A stretch of DNA of 64,000 bases from Marinobacter antarcticus (GCF_900142385.1 NZ_FRAQ01000003.1:124001-188000); one strand, 5' to 3'; shown: positions 25,045 to 34,831, numbered from the stretch's first letter. The notes: generated by a model not told the origin, from the sequence alone. A program made the numbers and translations.

Positions 25045-25257
25045 CCCCGTTATTGTAACCCGCAAGCTTTAGTTCGCTGTTCACCCTATCTTTTAATCTT
25101 GTTGCGTTCGCTCCGAACGTCAGACTTTTCCTCCCTCTGTATTTTCTGTCTCCTCTGGTTAATAGCCGGATTCATGATCTGGTGCATTGTCTGCGCACAT
25201 ATGTCATGTGATGATCCCCTTATGGATAAAAGCTGATTGATCAATGAGGATCCTGAT

Positions 25258-27468
25258 ATGGCGATAAACAGCAAAGAGCGTCTGAATGACACAGAACGTT
25301 GCGTGGATGAATTAATCCGCCGGGTTGGCAAGAATATTACGTTAGGTTTGCCCCTGGGTTTGGGAAAGCCAATCCGCTTTTTGAACGCGCTTTATCAGAG
25401 GGCCAAGGACGACCCGGAGATAAATCTGCACATATTTACAGCTCTGTCATTGCTGGCTCCCGCTGGCAGCTCATCTCTGGAAAAGCGCTTTATGGGGCCG
25501 TTTTCGGAGCGACTTTACGGCGGCATTCCGGACCTGCAATATGCCCGGGACGTCAGCAAGAACCGCTTGCCCCCCAATGTTCAGGTTTCGGAATTTTTCT
25601 TCAAGGCTGGCAGTTACCTCAACAACCGCAGCCAGCAGCGCCACTACGTATCCACCAACTATACCCATGCCGTTCGTGACCTGATGGATCTGGGGGTTAA
25701 TGTGGTCGCTCAGATGGTGTCGCCTGGTGAGCTGCATGATGCGCCGGGTATGGTAAGCCTTAGCTGCAACCCTGATCTGACCCTCGATCTGCTGCCGCTG
25801 TTACGTGAGCGTGAGGCTGCAGGCACTCCGGTGGCTATTGTGGGCGAAATCAATCGCCAGCTACCCTGGTTTGGTCGTGATGCCGCTGTTGCCGAAGATC
25901 AGTTTGATATGGTGTTTGAGCATCAGGCCACGGAATACCCGTTGTTTTCTGCCCCTCAGATGGCCATCAGCCCGGAAGACCATCTGATTGGGTTTTACGC
26001 CAGCACCTTGCTGAAAGATGGTGGCACACTGCAGTTGGGCATTGGCTCTCTTGGGGCGGCTTTGGTGCATAGCGCTATTCTGCGCCACAAGAATAACGAT
26101 GCTTGGCGGGCTGTTTTTGACTATCTGAAAGTTGCGGAAAACTTTCCTCTTGCTGAAAAAGAAGGTGGAACGGGGCCATTTGAGAAAGGCCTCTACGGCT
26201 GCAGCGAGATGATGGTCGACGGCTTTTTATACCTGATGGAAGCGGGCATTCTTCGGCGCGAGGTGCATGATCATGCCGATCTGCAAACACTGATCAATAA
26301 CGGCGAAATTCATGAGCAGATTTCCCTGGTTACCCTGGATGTACTTCGCCGGGAGGGGCTCATTGATTCACCCATGAGAGCCCGGGATGTGGCCTGGCTG
26401 ACACGGTACGGAATTCTCCGTGAAGCGGTTGAGTTCAAGGGCGGTCGGCTGCGGATTGGAGAGCACTCACTGGATGCCAATCTGGATGATGCCGGGGCGA
26501 GGGAGGCGATTGGAGCCTTGGCGCTCGGTGAACGGCTAACCGGCGGGGTGGCCATGCACGGTGGTTTTTACGTCGGTCCTCAGCAGTTCTATCAGTCATT
26601 GCGTGAGCTTTCCGATGAGGATCGTGATCGTATCTGCATGACCAGTGTCAACTTTATTAATCATCTTTACGATCATCGCTTCGGTAACCAGCGCCTTAAA
26701 GCTGCCCAGCGGATACACAGCCGGTTTATCAATACAGCCATGATGCACACACTCAGTGGTGCAGCGGTTTCCGATGGGCTTGAGGATGGCAGGGTGATCA
26801 GCGGCGTAGGTGGTCAGTACAATTTCGTGGCCATGGCCCATGAGCTGCCCGGGGCCCGATCCATTATCGCTCTGCGGAGTATCCGTAAATCTCAGGGCGC
26901 GGTGGTATCGAATATTGTGTTCAATTACGGCCACTGTACGATTCCCCGCCATCTGCGAGATGTTGTGATTACCGAATATGGTATTGCTGATCTGCGTGGC
27001 CAGTCAGATGAGCAGGTATACCTGCGCCTGATCCGTATCGCGGATTCTCGGTTCCAGCAGGATCTGCTCAAGCGGGCGCAGAAAGCTGGTAAGGTGGATG
27101 CGGCGTTCCGGCTACCGGCCAGTTGGCTTAACAATACGCCCGATGCCATCGCAAAGCTGTTCTCAGAAGCTGGCGGCAAAGACTGGTTTCCGGCGTTTCC
27201 TTTTGGCCGGGATTTTACCGACCAGGAGTTGGTTTTGGGCAAAGCTCTAAAGAGACTCAAGTCTGAAACGGCGACCCGCCGTGGTAAACTGTGGACGCTC
27301 TTGCAAGCCATCCGGACCAAAGATGAGCAGGGCCGTTATACCGAATTGCTGCAACGAATGGGCCTGCTCCAGCCTTCAGGGCTGCGTGAAAAACTGGATC
27401 AGCGGCTCGTGATCCATGGCCTGCAACTGACAGAAAATCCATCGGATACAGGAAACTCGAAACCCTGA
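25258..27468 (+). CDS. Acetyl-CoA hydrolase/transferase family protein, long form
   Basis: A 736-residue CoA-transferase-type protein. ATG 25258 is favoured by GAGGA at 25245-25250. The C-terminal half carries the acetyl-CoA hydrolase/transferase signatures: HTLSGAAVSDGLEDGRVISG, GVGGQYNFVAMAHEL, NYGHCTIPRHLRDVVITEYG and ADLRGQS. The N-terminal half has GLPLGLGKP and GIGSLGAALVHS, with GEINRQLPWFG between. It is about 200 residues longer than the common Cat1/Ach1 type, matching a longer proteobacterial subgroup of unproven reaction. Its stop overlaps the next start by one base (TGATG), indicating coupling to the isomerase gene. Confidence 0.85.
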   Translation: MAINSKERLNDTERCVDELIRRVGKNITLGLPLGLGKPIRFLNALYQRAKDDPEINLHIFTALSLLAPAGSSSLEKRFMGPFSERLYGGIPDLQYARDVSKNRLPPNVQVSEFFFKAGSYLNNRSQQRHYVSTNYTHAVRDLMDLGVNVVAQMVSPGELHDAPGMVSLSCNPDLTLDLLPLLREREAAGTPVAIVGEINRQLPWFGRDAAVAEDQFDMVFEHQATEYPLFSAPQMAISPEDHLIGFYASTLLKDGGTLQLGIGSLGAALVHSAILRHKNNDAWRAVFDYLKVAENFPLAEKEGGTGPFEKGLYGCSEMMVDGFLYLMEAGILRREVHDHADLQTLINNGEIHEQISLVTLDVLRREGLIDSPMRARDVAWLTRYGILREAVEFKGGRLRIGEHSLDANLDDAGAREAIGALALGERLTGGVAMHGGFYVGPQQFYQSLRELSDEDRDRICMTSVNFINHLYDHRFGNQRLKAAQRIHSRFINTAMMHTLSGAAVSDGLEDGRVISGVGGQYNFVAMAHELPGARSIIALRSIRKSQGAVVSNIVFNYGHCTIPRHLRDVVITEYGIADLRGQSDEQVYLRLIRIADSRFQQDLLKRAQKAGKVDAAFRLPASWLNNTPDAIAKLFSEAGGKDWFPAFPFGRDFTDQELVLGKALKRLKSETATRRGKLWTLLQAIRTKDEQGRYTELLQRMGLLQPSGLREKLDQRLVIHGLQLTENPSDTGNSKP

Positions 27469-27938
27469 TGCAAGCTTCCCAAAAAAAACCTGACGTTTTT
27501 ACTGTTCATTATGTGCTGAAGAACAAGGTCGGCGAGTTGGTTGATACTTCAGAGGGCAGTGAGCCTCTGCACTTTTTGTACGGTAGTCCGGATATTATCA
27601 AAGGTATCCAGGAGGCAGTGAAAGACCGTAATGCCGGAGACTGTCTGGAGGTAACCGTTCCACCCGCCATGGCCTATGGAGAACACAGGGAAGACCTGGT
27701 TCGGAAGATTCCCAAGTCGATGTTTGAAGGTGTGGAAAATCTGCAGGTTGGTATGAAGTTCCAGACCAATACCGGAGATAACGCCCAGATTGTTCAGGTC
27801 ATGGGAATCGACGGCAACCTTATCCGGGTTGATGCTAACCATCCTTTGGCCGGTTTCACCCTGTATTTTGATCTGGAAGTCATTGAGCGCCGTGAAGCGA
27901 CAGATGAAGAAATCGCTCAAGGCCGGCCTCTGTTGTGA
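27468..27938 (+). CDS. SlyD-like FKBP-type peptidyl-prolyl isomerase
   Basis: A 156-residue protein of the SlyD-type FKBP group: YVLKNKVGELVDTSEG at the start, PLHFLYGSPDIIKGIQEAV, then the inserted IF chaperone flap (about residues 70-125, AMAYGEHREDLVRKIP) and the closing NHPLAGFTLYFDLEVIE. It catalyses proline isomerisation and chaperones folding. It lacks the His/Cys-rich metal tail of E. coli SlyD. It overlaps the upstream CoA-transferase-type gene by one base; why these two are coupled is unclear. Confidence 0.9.
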   Translation: MQASQKKPDVFTVHYVLKNKVGELVDTSEGSEPLHFLYGSPDIIKGIQEAVKDRNAGDCLEVTVPPAMAYGEHREDLVRKIPKSMFEGVENLQVGMKFQTNTGDNAQIVQVMGIDGNLIRVDANHPLAGFTLYFDLEVIERREATDEEIAQGRPLL

Positions 27939-28034
27939 GTGAACCGGCCTTTCTGAGCCTGCGAAAGACCCAGGTCAGAATTTGTCACCGGGTGTAACCG
28001 CAGGATGGGTCCATGTATATTTCTGAATAGCATG

Positions 28035-28077
28035 TATAATTGCTGTTACATCAGGTTGTCTGTATCGTCGGATACAG
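28035..28077 (+). promoter_or_regulatory. Candidate promoter and operator of the rstAB pair
   Basis: TATAAT at 28035-28040 is a consensus -10 without a good -35. A perfect palindrome CTGTATC/GATACAG (28060-28066, 28071-28077, spacer GTCG) lies in the leader, 33 bases before the regulator start. TAATTGCTGTTACA at 28037-28050 agrees with 9 of 12 defined positions of the E. coli RstA box. CATGTATA also occurs twice (28012 and 28031). Confidence 0.4.
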
Positions 28078-28110
28078 GAAGAAACTGAACCCGGAAAAAT
28101 AAAATCAGAG

Positions 28111-28848
28111 ATGGACCGCGTGGAACAGACAAACGAAAGTTGGCGAATTCTTATTGTCGAAGATGATGAGCGGCTGGCCGAGCTGACCCGGGAATACCTC
28201 GAAAGCAACGGCTTGGCTGTATCACTCGAAACGCATGGAGGCTCTGCCGTTGAGCGCATTCGCAACGAGCAGCCTGATCTTGTTGTACTGGATTTGATGT
28301 TGCCCGGTGAGGATGGCCTTTCCATTTGCCGTCGTGTGCGACCGTTTTATTCCGGCCCCATTATTATGCTCACTGCGCGTACTGACGATCTGGATCAGGT
28401 GCTTGGCCTTGAAATGGGGGCGGATGATTACATCGGCAAGCCCGTCAAGCCCCGCGTGCTTCTGGCCCGTATCCGCGCCATGCTGCGCCGTGTTACAGAA
28501 AATGCTCAAAACAGCGCCGATGAAGCAAGCAACGAAGAACCTACGCGGCTTCAGTTTAACGACTTGGTGGTTGATCGCTCCATGCGTGAAGCATGGTTGA
28601 GTGATATAAGCATCGACCTGACCAGCGCCGAATTCGATCTGCTCTGGTTGCTTTCGAGCAATGCTGGACGTGTGTTGAGCCGGGAAGAGATTTTCACCGC
28701 CTTGCGGGGCATCGAATACGATGGTCAGGACAGATCCATTGACGTTCGGGTCTCCCGGATTCGACCGAAAATCGGCGACGACCCCATCCACCCCCGCAGG
28801 ATCAAGACGGTTCGAAGTAAAGGCTATCTGTTTGTGAAAGAAGCCTGA
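28111..28848 (+). CDS. rstA: OmpR-family response regulator, RstA-like
   Basis: A 245-residue regulator. The receiver domain has the acidic pocket IVEDDE and phosphoacceptor Asp61 in VVLDLMLPGEDG, with Lys in IGKPVKP. The C-terminal winged helix (about 145-240) has FDLLWLLSSNAGRVLSREEI, DRSIDVRVSRIRPKIGDD and the final GYLFVKEA. RstA resemblance is judged mainly from pairing with an RstB-like kinase and the overall pattern. It would control genes by phosphorylation from the kinase 64 bases downstream. A 7-bp hairpin at 28867-28886 separates the two genes. Confidence 0.88.
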   Translation: MDRVEQTNESWRILIVEDDERLAELTREYLESNGLAVSLETHGGSAVERIRNEQPDLVVLDLMLPGEDGLSICRRVRPFYSGPIIMLTARTDDLDQVLGLEMGADDYIGKPVKPRVLLARIRAMLRRVTENAQNSADEASNEEPTRLQFNDLVVDRSMREAWLSDISIDLTSAEFDLLWLLSSNAGRVLSREEIFTALRGIEYDGQDRSIDVRVSRIRPKIGDDPIHPRRIKTVRSKGYLFVKEA

Positions 28849-28866
28849 CGATTCAGCCTTTAACGT

Positions 28867-28886
28867 CGGCCGGGGGTTTCCGGCCG
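28867..28886 (+). repeat. Hairpin between rstA and rstB
   Basis: CGGCCGG (28867-28873) and CCGGCCG (28880-28886) with loop GGGTTT. No T-run follows, so it is more likely an attenuating or stabilising structure within the transcript than a terminator. Confidence 0.45.
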
Positions 28887-28912
28887 GCGTATTCCTGCCT
28901 GGGTTCGTTGAC

Positions 28913-30481
28913 ATGCCCCTGAAGTTTTTTCTCAAGCTCTATGCCCGCCTCGCCGGCCTTACTGCACTGGTGATATTGCTTTGTGTTGTCCTTTTCGTGG
29001 GTGTCAATTCCGTACGCTCACAGTTCTGGCATGAACGATTCTCTGAACCGTTGATGCGTTGGCTGGCCTCATCGCCCGCACCGGAGCTCCAGTACCACTG
29101 GCTGGCTTCCCAGTATGACTTCAGCGTTGCAGGCGCCGGAGAGCTAGGGCTCTCTCAGGTTATCCGTGAGCGTCTGGGCTATGGCCAGGTGGTGTCGGTT
29201 GAGAGCAGCTTGGGATACCGGTTTCTGGTAACCGGGTTTCACGGTGAGGCTTTGCAATTCAGGGCACCTGAACCCTATCGAGATATAGCCGTTGCTTCCG
29301 CACAGATTCTGCGGGTGCACCTGGACGCTGCAGGACCGGAGGAGCGGGAGGAAGTCGTTGAGCGGCTGGCGGGAGGCTTGAATGTGACGATTTTGAGGAT
29401 TCAGGGCTCCGGGGCTCTGCCGGATGACCAGGTTCTGGAGCGGGTTTACAGTCGCGGTTCCGCCTTTTATCACGACAACGGGAAGGGGCGGGTACTGGTG
29501 AAGTTGGCAGACGGCGAGCTGATTCAGGTTACCTTGCCTGCGCCCTTCAACCCATGGGCATGGCCGGTCATTCTGCTGTTGCTGGTGGTGTCAGGAAGTG
29601 TGCTGGCGCTGTCGTTGATTCTTGTGCTCCGAGGTCTGGACAGCAATTTTCGCAAAGTGGAGTCAGTCGCGGTGCGAATTGCCCGGGGAGAAATGAGTGC
29701 TCGAGTAGAGGCAGGCGAGGGCACTATTGTCTCGCGATTAGCGGCGGCGTTTAACGGCATGGCGGAGCACATTCAGCGTCTTGTGAACGTTCAGCGGGAA
29801 ATGATTCATGCGGTTTCCCACGAATTGAGAACTCCGGTTGCCCGTATTCGCTTCGGCGTACAGATGATTGAGGACTGTCAGGGCCAGGAAGCTCTGCAGA
29901 AACAGTTGGATGGTATCGATGGCGATATTCAGGAGCTGGATGAACTGATTGATGAGATCCTGACCTATGCCCGCCTCGAACAGGGTGGGCCGGTCTTTTC
30001 GCTTGAGGAAGCGTCCATAACCGACATTGTGCACCAGGTTTTGGCGGAGCAACAGCTTGTCCGGCCGGCTCTGAGTATCGAGGGTGAAATTGATGAGGCG
30101 ACAGAGCGCCTGGCTGTGGCCGACGTTGAACCGCGTTATATTCACCGTGCCATCCAGAACCTTGTGGGTAATGCCGGTCGCTATGCGGCTGACAGAGTAC
30201 TTGTCCGTTGCCATATCGATGAAGATCATTGCCGGATTGATGTGGAGGACGACGGCCCGGGGATTCCGGAAGAAGAGTGGGAGAAGGTGTTTACGGCATT
30301 TGCCCGGCTTGATGACAGCCGCACTCGCACCTCCGGTGGGTACGGGCTTGGACTCTCTATCGTGCGCCGCATTCTCTACTGGCATAACGGTCAGGCATTC
30401 GTGAGCCGGAGTGATAGCCTTGGTGGAGCGCGTTTCAGCCTGGTCTGGCCGCGCAAAAAGCCGCTGGAGCCGGGTTTGTGA
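28913..30481 (+). CDS. rstB: Sensor histidine kinase, RstB-like
   Basis: A 522-residue inner-membrane kinase. Transmembrane helices are near residues 12-32 and 216-240, with a periplasmic domain of about 180 residues between them. HAMP follows (about 240-290), then phosphoacceptor His303 in HAVSHELRTPVARIRFG, the N box NLVGNAGRYAADR and G boxes DDGPGIPEEEW and GGYGLGLSIVRRI. Longer than E. coli RstB (433), the extra being periplasmic. Signal unknown. Cognate to the preceding regulator by position. Confidence 0.88.
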   Translation: MPLKFFLKLYARLAGLTALVILLCVVLFVGVNSVRSQFWHERFSEPLMRWLASSPAPELQYHWLASQYDFSVAGAGELGLSQVIRERLGYGQVVSVESSLGYRFLVTGFHGEALQFRAPEPYRDIAVASAQILRVHLDAAGPEEREEVVERLAGGLNVTILRIQGSGALPDDQVLERVYSRGSAFYHDNGKGRVLVKLADGELIQVTLPAPFNPWAWPVILLLLVVSGSVLALSLILVLRGLDSNFRKVESVAVRIARGEMSARVEAGEGTIVSRLAAAFNGMAEHIQRLVNVQREMIHAVSHELRTPVARIRFGVQMIEDCQGQEALQKQLDGIDGDIQELDELIDEILTYARLEQGGPVFSLEEASITDIVHQVLAEQQLVRPALSIEGEIDEATERLAVADVEPRYIHRAIQNLVGNAGRYAADRVLVRCHIDEDHCRIDVEDDGPGIPEEEWEKVFTAFARLDDSRTRTSGGYGLGLSIVRRILYWHNGQAFVSRSDSLGGARFSLVWPRKKPLEPGL

Positions 30482-30639
30482 GGAGTTTGTGAAGCAGGTC
30501 TCAGGCTTTCACCTGATGTAACAAAGCGGCTACACAAGAACTACTGAAATCTTCGCCGAAGGCACAGATAATCAAAGCGTAAGGGATGACTTTTGAGGTT
30601 GTAGTTCTTACGAATTTTCCTTGTTTCATTCGTCATTTG

Positions 30640-30666
30640 AGGGCCGGTTCTCCGGCCCTTTTTTTT
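30640..30666 (+). terminator. Intrinsic terminator after rstB
   Basis: AGGGCCGG (30640-30647) and CCGGCCCT (30652-30659) with a TTCT loop, followed by eight T. It splits the 307-base gap 30482-30788; the remainder of that gap shows no gene, only the glpK ribosome site. Confidence 0.92.
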
Positions 30667-30788
30667 CTTTCTTTTTTGCATACTCTGCACTTTCTCCTGT
30701 CTGTTTACCTCCCGAATCCGCACCAATCTTCTTCTTCCCTGGAACCTGCTGGTAGAATCCGGTAAACAACCAGACACCAGGATCCATA

Positions 30789-32270
30789 ATGACCCGTTAC
30801 CTGCTTGCCATTGATCAGGGCACTACCAGCTCCCGAGCCATTGTTTTTGATCAGAGTGGTACCAGTGTTGCCGCAGATCAGCGGGAGTTCTCCCAGCACT
30901 TTCCCAGTGATGGCCGGGTAGAGCACGATGCCATGGAAATCTGGGAGAGTATCTTGGCTGTATGCCGAGGCGCGCTTGAGAAGGCTTCAGTTGATGCCTC
31001 GGAGCTGGCCGGAATCGGCATTACCAACCAGCGCGAAACCACGGTTATCTGGGAGCGAGCTACGGGTAAGCCCATCCATCACGCGATCGTCTGGCAGGAC
31101 CGGCGCACAGCCTCACTGTGTACCAAGCTTAAAACCGACGGCCATGAGGATGCGGTGGTCGAGCGCACAGGCCTGCTGATTGACCCTTACTTCTCTGCCA
31201 CCAAGATCGCCTGGATACTGGATAACGTGGAAGGTGCCCGCGACCGGGCCGAGGCCGGGGAGCTGGCGTTCGGCACGATAGACAGCTGGCTCCTTTGGAA
31301 CCTGACCGGTGGGCGCTCGCATTATACTGACGCCAGCAACGCGTCCAGAACCGCGTTGTTCAATATTCACGAACAGCGCTGGGACGATGAGCTGCTATCG
31401 CTGTTTCGTGTCCCGCGCTCGTTGTTGCCTGATGTTCTCGACAGTGCAGCGAACTATGGTGAAACCGAATCCCATTGGCTTGGCGCACCGGTTATGGTGG
31501 CTGGTATCGCCGGCGATCAGCAAGCGGCTCTGATTGGTCAGGCCTGCTTCAAACCGGGCATGGCCAAGAGCACCTACGGCACGGGTTGTTTTCTGATGGT
31601 CAATACTGGTGCTAAAGCCCTGCGCTCTGAGAACCGCCTGCTGACAACTGTCGCTTACCGCCTTGATGGCAAACCCTGTTATGCGGTGGAGGGCAGTATT
31701 TTTGTGGCGGGTGCCGCAATGCAGTGGCTGCGTGATGGTCTGAAACTGATTCGTCATGCAAATGAGTCATCCACCTATGCAGAAAATGTTGGTGTGGATA
31801 ATCATGTGTATCTGGTGCCTGCGTTTACCGGGCTGGGTGCTCCTCATTGGGATCCCCATGCCCGTGGGGCGATTATGGGGCTGACCCGGGATACCGGAAT
31901 CGGCGAGATTGTGACCGCTGGACTGCAGTCGGTGTGCTATCAGACAAAGGATCTGGTGCGGGCCATCCAGAATGACGGTGCAGATCTGGCGTCACTTCGC
32001 GTGGATGGTGGTATGGTGGTCAACGACTGGCTGATGCAGTTTCTGGCAGATATCCTGAACGTTACGGTTGATCGCCCCCGGATTACCGAAACGACTGCTT
32101 TGGGTGCAGCCTATCTTGCCGGCCTGCAAACGGGTGTCTATGACAGCTTGGAGCAGATCTCAGAGCTCTGGGAATGCGAACGGCAGTTTCATGCCGAAAT
32201 GCGCCCGGCGCTGCGTGAATCGCTGTATGCGGGCTGGCTGGACGCTATCGAAAGGGTCTGCAACAACTGA
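30789..32270 (+). CDS. glpK: Glycerol kinase
   Basis: A 493-residue FGGY kinase phosphorylating glycerol to sn-glycerol 3-phosphate with ATP. The N-terminus [20 protein letters not shown] is the phosphate-binding loop. Further on are [22 protein letters not shown]-like glycerol contacts in [29 protein letters not shown], and the C-terminal [20 protein letters not shown]. Length matches the family. No glpF or glpD lies beside it, so it is transcribed alone, behind a terminator and with CAGGA 7 bases before the ATG. Confidence 0.97.
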   Translation: MTRYLLAIDQGTTSSRAIVFDQSGTSVAADQREFSQHFPSDGRVEHDAMEIWESILAVCRGALEKASVDASELAGIGITNQRETTVIWERATGKPIHHAIVWQDRRTASLCTKLKTDGHEDAVVERTGLLIDPYFSATKIAWILDNVEGARDRAEAGELAFGTIDSWLLWNLTGGRSHYTDASNASRTALFNIHEQRWDDELLSLFRVPRSLLPDVLDSAANYGETESHWLGAPVMVAGIAGDQQAALIGQACFKPGMAKSTYGTGCFLMVNTGAKALRSENRLLTTVAYRLDGKPCYAVEGSIFVAGAAMQWLRDGLKLIRHANESSTYAENVGVDNHVYLVPAFTGLGAPHWDPHARGAIMGLTRDTGIGEIVTAGLQSVCYQTKDLVRAIQNDGADLASLRVDGGMVVNDWLMQFLADILNVTVDRPRITETTALGAAYLAGLQTGVYDSLEQISELWECERQFHAEMRPALRESLYAGWLDAIERVCNN

Positions 32271-32279
32271 CTCTGTTGA

Positions 32280-33353
32280 TCAGTTGTTGCGTTCGAAAGC
32301 AATGAGGTGGTCAGCTTCTACTCGCACCGGAACCGTCTCACCCAGATGGAAATCCAGATGGCTGCGGAACAGGGCCTCAAATTCTGTATCTTCAGAGCAG
32401 CGGAAGCGGTAAAGCGTGGAGGTGCCTGCGAACGTTTTTTCCACCACTTTCGGGCGCAGGTCTGACGCCGCATCGTAGACAATATCATCAGGGCGGATAA
32501 GCACGTCTACCAAGGTGCCGGCGGGCCATTTGTAGGCTCTGTTGCCGTGAATTATACCCAGCTCGGACTCTATGATGTCTGGCCCCATGGCTTTGCCCGG
32601 AATAAATCCGCCTTGTCCGACAAAGCTCGCTACAAAACGGTTCACAGGTTCATGGTAGAGGTTGTAAGGGACATCCCACTGCTGGATTTTACCGTTCTGG
32701 AGCACCGCCACCTGATCGCACATGGCAAAAGCTTCCTGCTGATCGTGAGTCACCAGAATGGCGCTGATGCCGAGTGTTTTCAGGATCTCACGAACATCGA
32801 GGCTGAGTCTTCGGCGCAGGTCGGCATCCAGATTGGAGAAGGGCTCGTCGAGCAGTATCAGTGTTGGTTCCGGAGCCAGGGCCCGTGCCAGTGCAACCCG
32901 CTGTTGCTGGCCGCCCGAAAGTTCGTGCGGATAGTTCTCCGCCAGGTCCTGCAGGTGAACAACGTGAAGCAGTTCCATGACTTTCTGACGCTTCTCGGTC
33001 TTGTCCAGCCGGCGCAATCCGAAGCCTACGTTATCGGCAATGCTCAGATGCGGGAACAGGGCGTAGTCCTGAAAAACCATACCGATACGGCGCTTTTCCG
33101 GCGGCAATGTGCGGCCAGGGAGGCTGATCTGCCGGGACTGCAGGCATATTTCACCTCCGGTCAACGGAAGAAACCCCGCCAGAGCCCTTAGAATGGTGCT
33201 TTTCCCGCAACCGCTGGGCCCGAGCAGGCAGCCGATATCCCCGTGGCTGAGTGCGAAGCTGACATCTTTTACAACGGCGTCTCCGCCATAACCACAGGTC
33301 AGGTTATTTACTTCAAGCAGCCAGTTGTGAGCGGTCGTTTCGGGCGTGTTCAT
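32280..33353 (-). CDS. ABC transporter ATP-binding protein, FbpC/PotA-like, without partner genes
   Basis: A 357-residue ABC ATPase. Walker A is GPSGCGKST, the signature LSGGQQQRVALARAL, Walker B LILLDEPFSNLD, then the His loop VTHDQ. The C-terminal extension (about 240-350) is a TOBE/OB-type regulatory domain, as in Fe3+ (FbpC) and polyamine (PotA) importers. No permease or binding protein gene is nearby in the window, so it must partner with products made elsewhere. It starts 5 bases after argF in the same direction, an odd pairing that implies co-transcription. Confidence 0.87.
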   Translation of the reverse strand: MNTPETTAHNWLLEVNNLTCGYGGDAVVKDVSFALSHGDIGCLLGPSGCGKSTILRALAGFLPLTGGEICLQSRQISLPGRTLPPEKRRIGMVFQDYALFPHLSIADNVGFGLRRLDKTEKRQKVMELLHVVHLQDLAENYPHELSGGQQQRVALARALAPEPTLILLDEPFSNLDADLRRRLSLDVREILKTLGISAILVTHDQQEAFAMCDQVAVLQNGKIQQWDVPYNLYHEPVNRFVASFVGQGGFIPGKAMGPDIIESELGIIHGNRAYKWPAGTLVDVLIRPDDIVYDAASDLRPKVVEKTFAGTSTLYRFRCSEDTEFEALFRSHLDFHLGETVPVRVEADHLIAFERNN

Positions 33354-33358
33354 AAATC

Positions 33359-34273
33359 TTAGTCCAGGCGATTCAGGATCAGGAATTCCAGCAGAGCTTT
33401 CTGGGCATGGAGCCGGTTTTCGGCCTCGTCCCAGATTACGGAGCCTGGGTGGTCTATCATGTCTGCAGAAATCTCCTCGCCACGATGAGCGGGCAGGCAG
33501 TGCATGAGCAGTGCGTCTTTTGCTGCGATACCCATCAACGCCGGATTGATCTGGTAGTTGCTGAAGGCTTTCTCACGGGCTTTCTGCTCGTCTTCCTGGC
33601 CCATGGAAGCCCATACATCGGTTACCAGCAGGTTTGCATTGCGGGCAGCTTCAGCCGGCTCCTGCATGAGCGTTATGCGGGAGCTGTGGGCCTTTACCAG
33701 TTCCGGGTTTGGTTCGTAACCCTCAGGCGTTGCTATGTTCAGGTGAAAATCGAACTGTGTGGCAGCATTGATATACGAATGGCACATGTTGTTGCCATCA
33801 CCAATCCAGGCCACCGTCGCACCCCGTATGCTTCCGCGATGTTCGCGGTATGTCTGCATGTCTGCCAGCAACTGGCAGGGGTGGAAATCATCCGTCAGGG
33901 CGTTGATAACCGGTGCCCGCGAAGTTTTTGCAAACTTTTCAACCGTTTCATGAGCAAAGGTACGGATCATTACAGCATCCACCATGCTGGAGATAACAAT
34001 AGCGGAGTCTTCTATAGGCTCGCCGCGGCCAAGCTGCGTATCCCGCGGCGAAAGAAACATGGCAGAGCCGCCCAGCTGGGTCATGCCGGCCTCGAAAGAG
34101 ACTCGGGTGCGGGTTGAGGACTTTTCAAAAATCATCGCCAGCACGCGATTTTTCAGTGAGTCCCTGACCTTGCCCTGACGCCATTCGCTCCGGAGCTTGG
34201 TTCCATGATCCACCAGGTTTTCCAGCTCGGTGGTGGTCATATCATTTAGTGTCAGAAAATGCCTTGCTGCCAT
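33359..34273 (-). CDS. argF: Ornithine carbamoyltransferase
   Basis: A 304-residue anabolic enzyme making citrulline from ornithine and carbamoyl phosphate in arginine synthesis. The carbamoyl-phosphate loop is [10 protein letters not shown], followed by [12 protein letters not shown] and the ornithine-binding [13 protein letters not shown]. Length is typical of ArgF from Pseudomonas-type bacteria. It heads a two-gene unit with the ABC ATPase. I did not find a convincing ArgR site in the 231-base gap upstream. Confidence 0.97.
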   Translation of the reverse strand: MAARHFLTLNDMTTTELENLVDHGTKLRSEWRQGKVRDSLKNRVLAMIFEKSSTRTRVSFEAGMTQLGGSAMFLSPRDTQLGRGEPIEDSAIVISSMVDAVMIRTFAHETVEKFAKTSRAPVINALTDDFHPCQLLADMQTYREHRGSIRGATVAWIGDGNNMCHSYINAATQFDFHLNIATPEGYEPNPELVKAHSSRITLMQEPAEAARNANLLVTDVWASMGQEDEQKAREKAFSNYQINPALMGIAAKDALLMHCLPAHRGEEISADMIDHPGSVIWDEAENRLHAQKALLEFLILNRLD

Positions 34274-34386
34274 GGGATGGCCCTTACCTTAATGAAGCCC
34301 AGGATGAGTATAAATACTGGTGAAAAACGGGGTCGACAAGTCTAGCCCTTCACGTCAGTGATGACAACGCTGCGGGTGGGGGCTTG

Positions 34387-34437
34387 CCCTGCATCAAATT
34401 GCAGGGTTTGGTGAGGAGCTCGCCCGACGTGTACAAT
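34387..34437 (+). promoter_or_regulatory. Candidate grxD promoter with upstream palindrome
   Basis: TTGGTG (34408-34413) and TACAAT (34432-34437), 18 bases apart, resemble a sigma-70 promoter. CCCTGCA/TGCAGGG (34387-34393, 34400-34406, spacer TCAAAT) abuts the -35 and could be an operator. Confidence 0.4.
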
Positions 34438-34504
34438 GGAGGCTAGACAAGGCAGGTGCAACAGCGCAAAAGACTGTTCCGTTTTCAATCAGAGGTGAAT
34501 GTTC

Positions 34505-34831
34505 ATGGACATTAACGAAACCATTAAAACCCAACTCGCAGATAATCCAATTATTCTGTACATGAAGGGATCGCCCCAGGCTCCACAGTGTGGCTTTTCT
34601 GCTAAGACCTCACAGGCCCTGATGGCATGCGGTGAGCGTTTCGCATTCGTGAACATTCTTGATAATCAGGAGTTGCGTGAAGGCCTGAAAGTTTATTCGA
34701 GCTGGCCGACTTATCCTCAGCTTTACGTTAGCGGAGAGCTTGTCGGTGGCTGTGACATCATCATGGAAATGTCCGAGAACGGTGAATTGGCCAAGCTGGT
34801 AAAGGAAGCCGCCAAGCAAGCCGAGGCCTGA
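34505..34831 (+). CDS. grxD: Monothiol glutaredoxin (Grx4 type)
   Basis: A 108-residue CGFS glutaredoxin; the CGFS motif is at residues 29-32 in QCGFSAK, with WPTYPQLYVSGELVGGCDI binding glutathione. Such proteins hold and transfer a [2Fe-2S] cluster as glutathione-bound dimers and take part in iron-sulfur assembly and iron sensing with BolA partners. ATG 34505 is preferred over ATG 34499 because the AGAGG at 34491-34495 is 9 bases away, against only 3. Single gene, convergent with the TonB-like gene on the other strand. Confidence 0.96.
   Translation: MDINETIKTQLADNPIILYMKGSPQAPQCGFSAKTSQALMACGERFAFVNILDNQELREGLKVYSSWPTYPQLYVSGELVGGCDIIMEMSENGELAKLVKEAAKQAEA

Noticed and set aside
24703..25065. 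120-codon open frame on - opposite the small secreted protein
   Set aside because: The + frame has a proper signal peptide; the - frame has none and an unlikely composition.
28060..28077. CTGTATC-GATACAG as a second LexA box
   Set aside because: The CTG and CAG ends are 12 bases apart, while LexA needs 10.
30541..30777. 78-codon frame on - between rstB and glpK
   Set aside because: Crosses the rstB terminator and is lysine/arginine-rich low-complexity sequence.
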